A stretch of 64,000 nucleotides of DNA from Cephalopachus bancanus (taxonomy: Eukaryota; Chordata; Mammalia; Primates; Tarsiidae): contig JAPVLO010001005.1 of the NCBI GenBank assembly GCA_027257055.1, positions 62,001 to 126,000 of the forward strand, read 5' to 3'. The notes beneath the pieces were generated by a model. It saw only the letters and a list, made by a program, of their open reading frames with translations, did not search any database and was not told where the DNA came from. How positions within the stretch are numbered: the stretch's first letter is position 1; each line of letters starts with the position of its first letter. Positions 10,930 through 23,589 of the stretch are shown one piece after another. A program made the position numbers and the translations under genes.

Positions 10930-13469
10930 ATTCATTAATCTAAACTTTTATATATACAAAAATATAGATTTCCAGAAAGGAAGTGTGAGGCACTTTACAG
11001 ACCCTCTCCCCATAAAAAGAACCACCACCAGTGAAAATTATTTTAAAACAACTACTTAAAGTCTCTGAAAATTTATCTAAGGGCATAGAACAAATGAATA
11101 AACATTTATTTAAGAAAATATAAATTTCAGTGAGAACACTAAAATTCTGTGGCACTTGAGCTGCACCTGCTTCATTCCTTCTCTGTCGAAGTCAGCGTGA
11201 TTAGAGCTATAATCCGGGTAGGTGTGGCCAAGAAGACATGGTTTCCTCTTCCTCCAGTTCCTAGTCAAGGGCTATGATTTCTTTCCAGGATGGGAAGCCA
11301 GCAGCCTTAGTATTTTTTAGTCCCTTCAAGCTCCGTGTTACAGAGCCTAAATTCACAGTGAGTGACTGCAAGAGGCCCTGAGCTCCCTTTTTCAACCCAG
11401 CCACCACTTGTAGGGTGGAAGCTCTATATCACGCATGGCATGCCCAAAATACCGGGGTCTTAATATCCTTTGCCCAAGTTTGCTCATAGAGTGCAGGCTC
11501 TGCATTGGCAGAGGTAAACCTAGAAGACCAGAGGCTACTGCCACTACCCAGTACTTAGCTCATAAAGCAGGAATTTCACTCTAAGAGGAGTCCATTGTTC
11601 CTACCCCAAGCATCAGAACAGTGGTGCAGTGATTTTGTCCAGGAGGAAGACTGAGTATACGAACAGAGAACTTCAAAGCTCTCCCCAACAAAACTGACTT
11701 TATTTGGAACAGAAGGTTGGTAAGTTCAAGCCTAAGGACAATCTCAAAAACAATGGAGTTTATGGTGGTAAACATTAAGAACAGTCTGGTAAATCCATGA
11801 GAGTAACAAAAAAACTCTGCTAGTTTTCTAGAGAAGATCATAGAAAGAGACAGAGACAGCTAGCAAGCATTCTCTTGGAGTCAGAAGAAACTCCAGAGTT
11901 TGACTTCAATGTCTATTACTGTGAAGGGGCCAAATTTAATTGGATCAGATTGTGAAGTAATTTATGCCTCAAACATTGCCAAAAATAATAGAGCATTTAG
12001 CCAGCAGTTAGTGGATTTTAATAGCAGGGAATAACACCAATGGAGGCAGATAGCATAACAGAGAGCTCATGAAAAAATACAATATGTTATCTAAAAAATT
12101 ATGAAACATGCAAAGAAACAGGAGTGTGTGACCTGTGCACAGGAATTAAAAGGAAGTAACAGAAATTGCTAGTGAGATGGCCCAGATGTCAGATTTAATA
12201 AACAAAACTTTAAACTAGTCATTATAAATACAAAAAACCACAGAAAACCATGCTTAAAGAAGGAAAGGAGGTATGTTGACAATGTCTCAGCAAATACAGG
12301 ATATTAATAAAGAGGTAGAAATTGTGAAACAGAAAAATAGAAATTTTGTAGTTGGAAAGTATAAGTGAAGTACAAAATTCAAGAGAGTAGATCAACAATC
12401 AATGTGAGCAGACAGAAGGAAAAATCAAGAAACTTAAAGGTAAATCAATTAAGGTTTTCTAGTCTGAGCCACAGGAAAAAAGGAATAAAGAAAATTGAAC
12501 AGAGCCTCAGAAAAAGGTGAGAAACCATTAAGCTCACAAATATATGCACAATGAATATACAATGAGAGAAGAGATAAAAAGGAGCAGAAAAAGTATTCAA
12601 AGAAATAATGACTTAAAAATTACAAAATTTGATTTTAAAAATTAACCTAGACATCCAAGAAGCTTAATGAATTGCAAGTATGATAAATGGAAGGAGAGCC
12701 ATAAATGCTGATAAATTCTGAAAACCAATGACAGAGAAAGTGTTTAAAGCAAAATAGAGAAATACAACTCATCACATACAAGTGAGCCCCAGTAATATTA
12801 TCAATTGATTTCTCATTAGAAATAATGGAGGCCACAATTTAATTGGATGCAATGACATACTCAAAGTGATGAAAGAAAAAAGCAAGCAAATGATCTTATA
12901 TCCAGCAAAACTATCTATTAAAAATGAATGCAGCCGGGCTCAGTGGCTCAGTCTGTAATCCCGCGCCTTTGGGAGGCTGAGGTGAGTGGATTGCCTGAGC
13001 CCGCGGGTTCGAGACCCGCCTGGGCAGGCGAGACCTCATCTCTACAATAAATAAAAAAATCAGCCGGGCGTGGTAGCGCATGCCTGTAATTCCAGCTACT
13101 CGGAAGGCCGAGGCGGAAGGATCGCCGGAGCCCAGCAGGTCGAGGCTGCGGTGGCCGGGAGCGGCCACTGCACTCCAGTCTGGGCGACAGAGTGAGACTC
13201 CAACTTAAAAAAAAAAAAAAAAAAGAAGGCAAAATAAGTATATTCACGGGTTTAAAATTGTAAATACTTATTGCTAGTAGATATAGCTAAAAATAAATAA
13301 TTTAAAAAAAACCTTCTTTATGCTAAAAGCAAGTGACACCACAAAGCTCATAAAATCCACAAGAAAAAAATGGATGCTAGAAAAAAGAAATTATATAATA
13401 ATAAGTGGCTGTGTAAAACCATATTTTTCCCTGTTCTTCTCTTAACTCATTTAAGAATAAGTTATATAA
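10930..13469 (+). mobile_element. L1M/HAL1 5' region and ORF1-like part, sense
   Basis: A long 5' UTR-like section (11150-11840) is followed by A-rich HAL1/L1M ORF1 text. Landmarks are gacatccaagaagcttaatg (12648), actcatcacatacaagtgagc (12768) and atatccagcaaaactatcta (12897). All frames are broken. An Alu at 12933 sits in the conserved cagcaaaactat region. Confidence 0.65.
12933..13224 (+). repeat. Alu, sense, young lineage subfamily
   Basis: Full dimer with A-tail. Diagnostic traits are ggctcagtctgtaatcccg, gcgcctttggg in place of agcactttggg, gagacccgcctgggcaggcgag (a 4-nt deletion relative to older copies), and the right-arm hairpin gtggccgggagcggccac at 13151-13168. Low decay indicates a recent insertion. 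Confidence 0.92.
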
Positions 13470-13769
13470 GTCAGGTTCGGTGGCTCAGCCTGTAATCCCG
13501 CGCCTTTGGGAGGCTGAGGTGAGTGGATTTGCCTGAGCCCGCGGGTTCGAGACCCGCCTGGGCAGGCGAGACCTCATCTCTGCAATAAATCAAAAAATCA
13601 GCCGGGCATGGTAGGTAGCGCATGCCTGTAATTCCAGGTAGTTGGAAGCCTGAAGCAGAAGTATCGCCGGAGCCCAGCAGGTCGAGGCTGCGGTGACCGG
13701 GAGTGGCCACTGCACTCCAGTCTGGGCGACAGAGTGAGACTCCAACTAAAAAAAAAAAAAAAAAAAAAA
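13470..13769 (+). repeat. Alu, sense, young subfamily, with target duplication
   Basis: Full dimer with a long A-tail. Flanks agaataagttatata and agagtaagttatata form a 15-bp target duplication with one mismatch. It shares the 4-nt deletion of the copy at 12933. It carries a small duplication (ggtaggtagcgc) in the linker region. Confidence 0.92.
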
Positions 13770-13859
13770 GAGTAAGTTATATACACATATACATAGTTTT
13801 GTTGTTTTTCTGGATGGTGATTGCACAGAAATATAAATAACTGAACTGTACACACATGA

Positions 13860-16800
13860 ATAGTGTGTATTATTGCATGGAAAATACCTCACTTTAAAAA
13901 TAATTAATTGTTCTGTTATGGACAATATGGAGCAAAAGAAATACATACCAGATTTATCTTCATAGCTGAGACAGCCAAAAAATGTTTCAACTATATGAGA
14001 CACTGAAGATTCAGAAATCCAGCAATGAAGGACAGTTAATTCTAAATAATAGGAAACAAATGAGGTGAGCCCAAAGATTGCCCCGGTTTATTGCCTTGGG
14101 AGATCTTCTTATAATGCATTGAGAAAATGGAGTTGAGCATCTAGGAAGACTGAGGTAAATAGAATTTGCAGAAGAGAGTACAGGAGAGGAGAGAGCTACA
14201 GAGGTAAAACTTCAGATATCTACAGAGATTTTCCCTTCCGCATTCAACTGGGGACTGATCAGAGCATGTATATATGAGAAAACTACTCAAGGTCAGATAG
14301 TGAATCACACAAAAGGACTAGAGCTATAGAGGATCATACAAAAGGACTAGAGTTAACAGTGTTTTCGATGAATGAAGGGCGAGAAGTTATGCTTGTTCTC
14401 ACCAGTCACACTAGAAAACTTCAAAATGTATGGGGCACTGGGTAGGGTATACAGAAGGTAGCTTCAGTAGTGGGGAATAATTAGACTTAGATAAAGTCCT
14501 GTAACAAAACTTGAAAGCATGACCCAAAAGGATCAAGCTGTTTCCAAGTACCTTAACTATGTCCCAAAGCTATGTCAAGAATATTTATAGAAATACAGAA
14601 ATGTTTAGCATCAAACAAGGTCAAATCTACAATGTTTGGCTAGTAACTAATTAAAAATTACAATGAATTTAAAAAGCATAAATCATGAACTATACTGAGG
14701 AGAAAAAAACAAACAATTGAACGTAAGCCAGGCCTGATACAGATGTTGGAATTAGCAGGAAAGAACATTTAAATAGACATTATAACTGTATTCCACAGTT
14801 CAAAAAATAACACAGAGACGGGACACTGCCAGGGGAGGAGGAGGGCACATAACATCACTAAGGGTATCTGATCCTAAACCAGGGGAAGTGAGGACCAGCG
14901 GGAGGCCCAAACTTCACCTGTACATAGACTACTTATGTACCTAATCCTGACTTGTACTCCACATCTTTAAAATAAAAGAAAAAAGAGAAAGAAAAACACC
15001 CAAATAGACATTCTGAAAATGAAAACTAACACATTTAAGTTTAAAATATGATGGATAGAATTAAAGGCAGATTAGATATTGCAGAAAAAAATTTTAGTGT
15101 ACCTGATGACATAGCAGTAAACTATCCAAAATAAAGCACATGGAAAAAATGAATTATAAGTAATGAACAGAGTATCAGAGAATAGTGGGGCAATTTCAAG
15201 TGACTAATAGATAGAAAATTGAAGTCTCTAAAAGAGAGAAAGGAGGCAAAAGATTGAAGAAATAATGGCTAAAAATTTATAAATTTGATGAAAACTATAA
15301 ATTCAAAGAACCAATAAGATAAATCAATTTCAAGCACAAGAAAAATGAAGAAAACTACACCAATGCGCATTATAATAAAACTGCTTAAAACCAGTGAAAA
15401 TGTAAAAATCTTAGAGGCAGTCAAAAATAAAAGGGATGCTGTATGCAGAGGAAAAAAGATAATAATGACATCAGATTTCTCACTGGAAAAAATGCAAGCA
15501 AGAAGACAGTGGAGAAACACCTTTAATATACTGAAAGAAAAAAAAATGTCAAGGTAAAATTCTATATCTGGCAAGAATGTCTTTCGAAGGTAAAATAAAG
15601 ACATTTTCCAGACCTATGCCAGAATAATCTACTACTAGCAGACTTGTCCTATAAGAAATATTAAAGAAAGTGTTTCATGCAGAAGGAAAATAATGCCAGA
15701 TGAAAATATGTATCTACAAAACAGAATAAAGAGGACCAGAAATGGCAACAAAATGATAAATGTATGAAAAACTATTTTTATTTAAAATTTTAAAAAAGAA
15801 ATTTGACTGTTTAAACAAAATAATAAATAATATATTATAAAATTTATAACATGTATAAAAGCAAAATGTATGGCAACAATGAAATAAAGACCAGAGAGAA
15901 TGGGCATGCCATTGTAAGGAGTAAGGTGTAAGGTGTAAGATTACTTGAAGGTAGACTGCAATAAGTTAAAGAGATACACCATAAATCCTAGACCAATCAC
16001 CAAAATAACAAAGCAAAAAGATAAAATGAAATCAGAAAAATACTTAACTAATCAAAAGAAGGCAGAAAATAGGAAAAAGGAGCAGAGGACAGATGAGATA
16101 AATAGAAAAATACTAGACACAAACCAAACTATAGCAATAAAGACATCAAATGTAACTGGTCTGAACACCTCAATTTAAAGTCAGAGATGGCAGATTGGAT
16201 AAAAATACCAGACACAATTCTATGCTGCCTACAAGAAATACATGTTAGTTTTAAAGGCACAAATAAGATAAAAGTAAAAGGTTTCATAAAGATATGCCAT
16301 GTTAACTTTAGTGGAAATAAAGATGATGAGACTAAATTTGAAGGAGACAAAGTAGATTTTTGGACAAAGAATACTAACATGGAAAAATAAAAATATTTAG
16401 TAATGATACATTAGTCAATTAAATAATAGGAGAAAACAATCATAAATGTTTATGTACCTAATAAAAGACCTCAAAATTCACAGATCAAAACCTGATAGAA
16501 TTGCAAATATTCAAATTCATAATTATACTCAGGGATTTCAACACTCTTCTCTCAATATAATCCGAAAAGCAACAATGATATAAAGCACACTTGAATAACG
16601 TAACCAACAAACTAGACTTGACTGAGCATTCTATCCGACAACAGAATACACATTCTTTTCAAATACACATGGAACATTTATCAGTATAAACTAAATTTTG
16701 TGGAAGAAAACAAATCCCAATAAATTTTGAAGGATGTAAGCTATACAAAGTATATTCTTAGACAGCAATGAAATTAACTTACGTTATAGAATTAACTCAT

Positions 16801-16860
16801 GTGTCATAGGAAAAATTAGAGATGAAATTACAACGTGATTTTTGTCTTAGCTCATACTCA
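13860..16860 (+). mobile_element. Second L1M/HAL1 copy, sense
   Basis: A 5' section (13950-14800) leads into HAL1/L1M ORF1 text (agaaataatggctaaaaat at 15257, ttctatatctggcaagaatg at 15561) and then the start of ORF2 (ggcagattggataaaaatac near 16189). It repeats the same domains as 10930-13469 in the same orientation, so two copies lie in tandem. All frames are broken; longest open stretches are under 90 codons. Confidence 0.65.
14810..14990 (+). repeat. Short 5'-truncated L1 3' end, sense
   Basis: About 180 bases of a younger L1 3' terminus: caggggaggaggagggcaca, gcccaaacttcacctgtac, tgtacctaatcctgac, then an A-rich tail. It interrupts the HAL1-like text, with L1M sequence on both sides. 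The end resembles the complements at 7700 and 23852. Confidence 0.6.
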
Positions 16861-16973
16861 CCCAGTGGTTCTCAATCTTAACAGCACAAATTACCTGAGG
16901 AGCCTTTAAAATTACTTGGCCACACCCCCAGAGATTCTGATTTTATTCATCTGGTTGTAGTCAGGCAACTAGG

Positions 16974-16975
<2 letters not shown>

Positions 16976-17009
<34 letters not shown>
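16976..17009. repeat. (CA)n microsatellite
   Basis: Pure CA dinucleotide run of about 34 bases directly before a partial Alu. It is the complement of the (TG)n at 17094-17146, so the two can pair. Confidence 0.98.
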
Positions 17010-17011
<2 letters not shown>

Positions 17012-17087
17012 TCCAGGCGAGAGGAGAGGATTGTCTGCCTGAGTCCAGGAGTTCGAGACCAGCCTGGACAACATGACGAGTCCTTGT

Positions 17088-17093
<6 letters not shown>
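17010..17093 (+). repeat. Alu left-arm fragment, sense
   Basis: About 85 bases including gagtccaggagttcgagacc and agcctggacaacatgacgag. Only the middle of the left arm is present, bounded on both sides by dinucleotide repeats. Confidence 0.85.

Positions 17094-17146
<53 letters not shown>
17094..17146. repeat. (TG)n microsatellite
   Basis: Pure TG dinucleotide run of about 53 bases between an Alu fragment and the T-tail of an antisense Alu. It probably arose from an Alu A-tail. Confidence 0.98.
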
Positions 17147-17148
<2 letters not shown>

Positions 17149-17150
17149 AC

Positions 17151-17412
17151 TTTTTTTTTAGTTGGAGTCTCGCTCTGTCACCCAGGCTGGAATGCAGTGG
17201 CATGCTCCACAGCAGCCTTGACATGCTGGTCTCAGGCAATCCTTCTGCCTCAGCCTTCCAAGTAGCTGGAATTGCAGGTGTGTGCCACCACAACTGACAA
17301 ATTTTTTGATTTATTGTAGAGATGAGGTCTCGCCAGCTTGTGCAGGCTGGTTTCAAACCCCTGAACTCAGGCAATCCTCTCACCTCCGCCTCCCAAAGTG
17401 CTGGGATTACAG
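17151..17412 (-). repeat. Alu, antisense
   Basis: Dimeric Alu in antisense with T-tail at 17151-17158. Its left end (Alu tail) abuts the (TG)n. The head stops at attacagg, losing the first ~25 bases of the Alu. It is an older, moderately diverged copy. Confidence 0.88.
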
Positions 17413-17505
17413 GATTGATCTGGGGTGTAGCCAGGGGACTGGGATATTTTTTAAACTGCTCAGATGTTTCTAATTTGCAGCCATGGATAAGAACCTTTGA
17501 GATAA

Positions 17506-18520
17506 TAATGAGTGCTCAATAAGACAAATTACCAATTTAATCTCAGGAAAAGGACGGCACAATTTACTCAAGGGAAACTCAGCTTTCAATCCTTCTTTTT
17601 AATTTCAGTATAATTTCTTTTAGGTGGTATCTTCAAACTGTTTTCACATATATGGCGTATGTTCACTTGTTTGATGATTACCATACATTCTCTCATTTAT
17701 TCATTCATTTATTCGATGTTTTGTATCTGTATTAGGCGCTAGGATTCCAAGAAGATGAGATATACTTCCTCGACTTTCAGGTGTCACAATCTAGCACTAG
17801 TGGAAGTCAACATGTAAATGAATCCTCTTTCTTGTTATAATATACTATGCTCTTGGTCGTTTCCCTTCAGCATGTAGTTGGTTCTTATTACTGCCTTTAT
17901 TCATGATTAATTTCAAGACTTATTTAGATTATTCATCCAAATTTAGTCTCAAAGTTCCTTCATGCACAGTTTCAACACTCATTAACCCTATCTAAACTCC
18001 AACTCCTATGCTTTTTACTATAGATCAAATTTTATGTAACTTGTCTCTCAAAATTCACCAGTGATGACTTTCTTCAAAATATGATACCTTTCTATCTCTT
18101 TTACTTTTGCTATTTGGCACTGTTAGCCTACATCCACTTCTTCTTCATGTTCTCCCAGGTGTGTTATGCTCTAGGCACATACTCTATTTTAAGGACAACT
18201 CCATTTGATTAGTTATGATTCTCTGAAGCTGTAGGTCCAGAAAAAATTTTGAGGCCATATCTGAGATCAAAAAGTAGTGTCTGCCCATGGACACAGGAGG
18301 AAACGACAACATAATTTCCCTCCCAGTTTTAACACTATATTCTTAGACCTCAGCATTAACAAAATCAGACGTAACAATCAGATAGAAAATTCTAACTTCA
18401 GCTACCATGTTCCAAACCTTTGAACTCTCACAGCATTTTAGTAATTCTACTCCTATGGCATTTGTCTTGTTATATCCACTTTATTCTTCTTACCTTTTGA
18501 CAAACTCCTTGAAGACAAGA
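17506..18520. other. Unique DNA, no gene seen
   Basis: Moderately AT-rich sequence with no recognised repeat, exon or long open frame. The attcatttattcattcattt type text near 17695 may be an old L2 tail. Confidence 0.5.
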
Positions 18521-18524
18521 AAAT

Positions 18525-18830
18525 GGTTTATTCATTTGTTTTCTCTGCACTACTTGGGATGACACAAAATGACAATAGAAACTGCATTTATTGGGTGCCA
18601 GGCACAGTGATAAGGCATCTTGATAACAAAATTATCTCAATTAATTGTCATAACTACCTTGTGAAATAGGCATTATCCCTACTTCAGTTTTACAGATGAG
18701 GAAACTTAGCCTCAAAGAAGTTAAATGACTTGCTCAAGGACAATTAACTAGTAAATAGTAAAACTTGGACTGGAACCCAGACCTGAAATCAACCCCCCAT
18801 GTTCTTTACTTTGTCTTCAAAATTAGCAGA
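18525..18830 (-). repeat. MIR, antisense
   Basis: Nearly the whole MIR is readable in antisense: ttttacagatgaggaaactt, aagttaaatgacttgctcaagg and ggactggaacccagacctg. A possible L2 3' end (actccttgaagacaagaaa) precedes it at 18505. Confidence 0.8.
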
Positions 18831-19519
18831 ACCATGACAACGATTCAAAGAACACAAACATTAGCATTAATATAGTTTAATTTCTTAGGCTAGGTGGTAG
18901 GTCCATTGTACAATTCTGTATACCATTTTATGTCTTTAATATGTTAAAATATTTTTAAAATTAGTGATCACAAGAATTATCTAACGATAATTGAGTTCTA
19001 TATGTCCCTAAACCTCACTTTAGCAATATCATCAAGTATTATTCAGATACCAAAATGCTTTTGTGTGACATACCATTGACTACAATGTACACCATACACA
19101 CCATATTTGTACCCATGTGTACAAATTTGTCTGAAGTTAAAACAATACCAAGATCCATAAATGTTGAATGAAATATTGAGTGGGTAGGAATAGAATGCAA
19201 GTAATTTGAAACCTAATCAACTATATTGGACACAGAGTGAAGAATAACTGGTAAACAAAGAGGGAGTGGGCTGCCATTCTGGAGTCTAGAAAATGGTGCA
19301 TAAGAAGAAAATGTGAGCACTTAATTCCTTTTGGTATTAATGATGAGTGTGTTAGTCTTATTGACATAACTTATAAGAATCATTTGGCTGTGATTCTTAT
19401 TTGCTCACCAAAAACCCTTCTCATTAAGATTTTCTTTCCTGTGCAGACAGGAAGAGAATATGCTAATGCAAAGATACAAGTAATCAGTGTACTTTGATAA
19501 CTAAAATTCTTATTAAAAA
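18831..19519. other. Unique DNA, no gene seen
   Basis: AT-rich sequence with no recognised repeat, exon or RNA gene on either strand. Confidence 0.5.
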
Positions 19520-22471
19520 TTGTCTGTCAGTTTCTGGTTCTGGGACAAAATGGAGAAGTTACACTTCTCCCCATTTTTCCCACTAAATGTAGATTAAAAC
19601 CCTGGGTATGATATGTAAAACATATATAAGAAAACTTTGAAAAGTGGAGAGGAGAAATATGACCAATTAAGTACTTCAGGACACGAAGTTCAATACAGCA
19701 GTGAGTCTATTGATTTTATTTTTGCCTCATACATCCAAAACTGGGTGCTGCAGAATCTAACAACTCAGAAGTACCAGTGGGCACAGGTTAAATCCCTAAA
19801 AGCAGCCTAGTCAGTATAGCCAGAGGATCAAAAAAGGGTCAGCATAACAATAGAAAAAACCCTAAACAATGACCCAACTCCAGCAAAGCATCTGAAAAAG
19901 AATGTGACCTTACCCTACCTCTGAGTCAACAAAGACCAGGTGAGGAGCTTAGACTTCCATTCTTACCTGGTTCTCACAAGGCACCACTTTCCCCTCATCA
20001 GGGTGGTTTCAAAGGAAACTGAGTGGGAGGCTGGGACATTCACCCCCATCTGATGATAAGGATGCACTCTTCCATGGTTTCAGTAGAGGTCATACAGGAA
20101 ACAGTGATGAAAGACCCCCTATGGCACCCAGATAGAGTAATGTCAGTGTTGGCTTAGTGGAGAACCTGAATTCCTACCCCTCTCCCAGGACTAATGAGGG
20201 GCCCCTCCTTCCCTGGGTATTAAGGGAAGCTGAGTAAGGATCCTGGACTTTCATACCCATCTAGTAGTTAGTTATAGGGCAACACTCCTTTTACCACTGG
20301 TATAGTATCAGAGGAGATCTGCTGAAATAAAAGATTTAAATACTATCCAAAGTCTTATAACAAACATAAAACAAAAAGTGTTCAAAATACCACAAAAATT
20401 ACTCATCATATCAAGAGCCAGGAAAATCTCAACTTGAATGAGAAAAGACAATCTAAAGACATGAGATGACACAGATGTTTGAATTATCTGATAAATATTT
20501 TAAAGCAGAGCCATATAAATGTTTCAATGTGCATTTACAAATATACTTGAGACATAAAAAGTAGGAAATGTCAGCAAATAAATGCAAAACCTCAGTAAAG
20601 GAATAGAAGACATAATAAAAACCCAAAGATACCTTTTATAACTAAAAACACAAAAAACAAAATTTAAAAATCACTGGATGGATTCAAAAGCAAATAGAAA
20701 AGACAGAGGATTGAATCAATGAACTTAAATATAGAACAATAAAATAACCAAAATAAACAAAGAGAGAAAGCAAACTGAGAAAGAAAAAAAAAAGCACAGA
20801 GCCTAGGATGGATTATTACAAAAAAAGTAACATTACTGGCATCATAGCCTCATAAAGAGAAAAAAAGAAGGTGGAGCTGGAAGCATGTTTGAAGAAATAC
20901 TAGCAGAAAATTTTCCACATTGGAGGAAAAACATTCCTGAAAGCTGCAGAAAAGAAATATGTTATTTGTAAGGAAAGAGCAATTAGATTGATAACGTTTT
21001 TCTCATTAAAAAAACCCATGGAGTCTAGAGGAAATGGCAAAACATTTTTTTCAAGTGCTGCAAGAAGTAAACTGTAAACCTAGAAATAGATATTCAGTGA
21101 AAACATCTTTCAGAAAAGAAGAGGAAACCAAGATATTCTCAGATTTTTAAAAACAAAAACTAAGATAATTTGTCACCAACAAACCTCCCGTAAAATAATA
21201 GATAGAGAAAATACTCTAAACAGAAATGATAAATGAAGAAAACTTGGATCATAAGCAAGGAAGAACAAAATTAGGGGTAAATGTAATAGACTTCTCCTCT
21301 TTAGTTTTCTAAATTGTGTTTAACAGATGTAGAACAAATTATAATATTGTCTTATGTGGTTCATTAAGTATGTAAAGAAATATTTAAGATGATTATTTAT
21401 AAATAGGGGAAGCAAAGGGATTAAAGCCTGGAAACTTTTCTACATTTTATTTGAACTGGTGAAATGAAGACAAAGGTAAACTATAATCAGTAATGTATGT
21501 ATAGTGTACTGTGTATAATGCAATAGCATGTATAATATATTATGTAATACCTAAAGCAACAACTTAAAAAAATCTATACAAAAGAAATACACCCAGAAAC
21601 AATAGAGAGAAATAAAAAATGAAATTGTAAAAACAGTACAAGTGAACACCCAATCCATGGACTCGCTTTTTTCTGTTTTTTTCCTGCTAGGTACAACTGT
21701 AAACTCTAGAAATGAAGCAAAAAGCAATCAAAGGAAAACTCTGAAAGGTGAAAAGAAGAAGTCAAACTAATTAAGGGCCCCTGGACAGTAGATGCAACAT
21801 CATGGCAGGGTGTCTTATGACTTCCCAACCCAAGAGAATAAGGCAACCCAGCCTAGGCATCTTCCAAACTCCAACCTAGCAATAGCAGAAAGCCAAACTG
21901 GGCTCTTTCCCCCCTGAATTGAGCTGAAGTGCCATCACTAACACAAAGGAAGCTTTGTAGCAATACCCAGGAGTATCTGCTGAAAATAAGCAGTGAGAGG
22001 AAGTGCTTTTCTTCCTTGCTGGGTTCCTCTACACCACCAGAGATAAATAGCAATGGTGCAGCAAAATCCAGAATGTTCCTATCACAACAAGCAACTCTAC
22101 CCAAGAAGCCTCTTCACCTCCAGGGCTGAGACACCCGAGAAAAGAATTTTAAAAGTACCATCATAAAAATGTTTCAGCAAGCAATTTGAACACCAATGCA
22201 ATTGATAAACCTCTTGATAGGATAACAAAATAAAAAAACATAAATCACTAATATCAGGAATGAAATGGGATATCACTATAGGTCTTACATAATTAAAAAT
22301 ATAACCAGGAACAGTATGGCCAACTTTATGTTCATAAGTTTGACAACATAGAAGAAAAAGACACATTCTTCAAAAATCACAACTTACCAAAACTCAACCA
22401 AGATAAAAAAAATAACTGATAATCTTATTAGGCCTATAACTATGAACGATTTTGAATTTGTGATTAAAAAT
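19520..22471 (+). mobile_element. L1M/HAL1-type element, sense
   Basis: An L1M-like 5' UTR section (19520-20330) is followed by A-rich ORF1-like text (aggaatagaagacataat, catttggaggaaaaacattcc type motifs near 20920) and, from about 22140, ORF2-like text (acctcttgataggataac, ggaatgaaatgggatatc). The part 21620-22140 is less clear and may be another 5' UTR block. No frame is intact. Confidence 0.55.
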
Positions 22472-22483
22472 CTCTAGAAAAAT

Positions 22484-22788
22484 AGAACTGGGGGTGGTAG
22501 TTCATGCCTGGAATTCCAGCACTTGGGAGGCCAAGGCGAAAGGATTGCTTGAGCTTAAGAGTTCGAGACCAGCATAGGCAGCATAGCAAGACTTCACCTT
22601 TACAAAAAATAAAACAATGAGCTGGGTGTGGTGGCATGCATCTATAGTCCCAGATACTCAGGATGTTGAGGTGGAAGGCTTTGCTGAGTCTAGGAGGTCG
22701 AGGCTGTGGTAAGCTTTGAGTATCCCACTGCACTCCAGCCTGGATGACAGAGTGAGACATTGACTTAAAACAACAACAACAACAAGAA
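22484..22788 (+). repeat. Alu, sense, with perfect 12-bp target duplication
   Basis: Older Alu with a (CAA)n-modified tail. The direct repeat ctctagaaaaat flanks it at 22472-22483 and 22789-22800. It splits the L1M ORF2. Confidence 0.92.
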
Positions 22789-22800
22789 CTCTAGAAAAAT

Positions 22801-23115
22801 GAATCTTTATACCAAGATGATTTCTCTGGAGAAGTCTATAAAACATTTAAGGACCAATTAACACCACTTTACACAATTTCTTCCAGCAAATAAAAGAGCA
22901 GAGAACATTTCCTGTATCATTTTATAATTTAAGTATTTCCCTAATTCCAAAACCAGACAAAAACACTACATAAAAAAGAAAGCTACAGACCACTATTTCT
23001 AATGAACTTAGATGTAAAAAAAATAAAAGCCCCAACAAAAATATTTAAAATAGAATTTAAAAATGCATAAAATGAATTATACACCATGACCAAGTAGGAT
23101 TTGCTGATCAATCTA
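22801..23115 (+). repeat. L1M ORF2 piece, sense
   Basis: Continues the element before the Alu: gatttctctggagaagtc, cttccagcaaataaaagagc, ctaattccaaaaccagac. These are ORF2 reverse-transcriptase landmarks in sense orientation. Confidence 0.65.
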
Positions 23116-23264
23116 GTCCTAGCTACTAATAGGAACAGTTGAGATGCTTGACCCTTATTTGTCAGATTAATTAATTAGTTAATTAATTTTTACTGGGGCA
23201 TTCTTTCCACCCAGTAATCCCAAAGTCAGCTCAAATTCAACATGACTAAAAATTGGCTTGCTAA

Positions 23265-23530
23265 TTTATATGTTCCTCTGCCTGCCCAGCACAATGCCTG
23301 GAACACAGTCAATAATACTAGAAATAATCAATATTTGTTGAAATAATAAATGTGCCAATTAAAGACAGACAGACCATCACTGTCCAACTACCTAAGTCAA
23401 AAATGAGAGGCTATAGTGATGAATGGCATACACTTTGAGTCAAATAGAATTGCATTCAATTCTGCCATTTACCAGGCTTATGGACATAAACAAATTTCTC
23501 AATATCTTTGAGTAGCCAATGAATTTTTCT
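23265..23530 (+). repeat. L2/MIR-type fragments, sense
   Basis: At 23287-23340 gcccagcacaatgcctgg leads to an L2-type 3' end. At 23405-23515 atagaattgcattcaattc and ccatttaccaggcttatgg resemble the MIR 5' half. Both are short and diverged. Confidence 0.4.
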
Positions 23531-23589
23531 TTACCATCCACCACCTAAGTCAATGTCATTTAGTTTTTATTGTGTTTTTTTGCTGTAGC

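Larger units (their letters stand above)
16864..17505 (+). repeat. MER5-like hAT element split by an Alu cluster
   Basis: The left half (cagtggttctcaatc, ccacacccccagagattctg) and right half (ggggtgtagccaggggact, tttctaatttgcagcc, gaacctttgag) match a MER5A/B-type non-autonomous hAT-Charlie element. The middle is occupied by (CA)n, Alu fragment, (TG)n and an Alu. A degenerate 28-bp direct repeat flanks that insert. Confidence 0.65.

Noticed and set aside
12933..13769. Possible segmental duplication of two similar Alus
   Set aside because: Each Alu sits in different host text, and the second has its own target duplication, so they are independent insertions.
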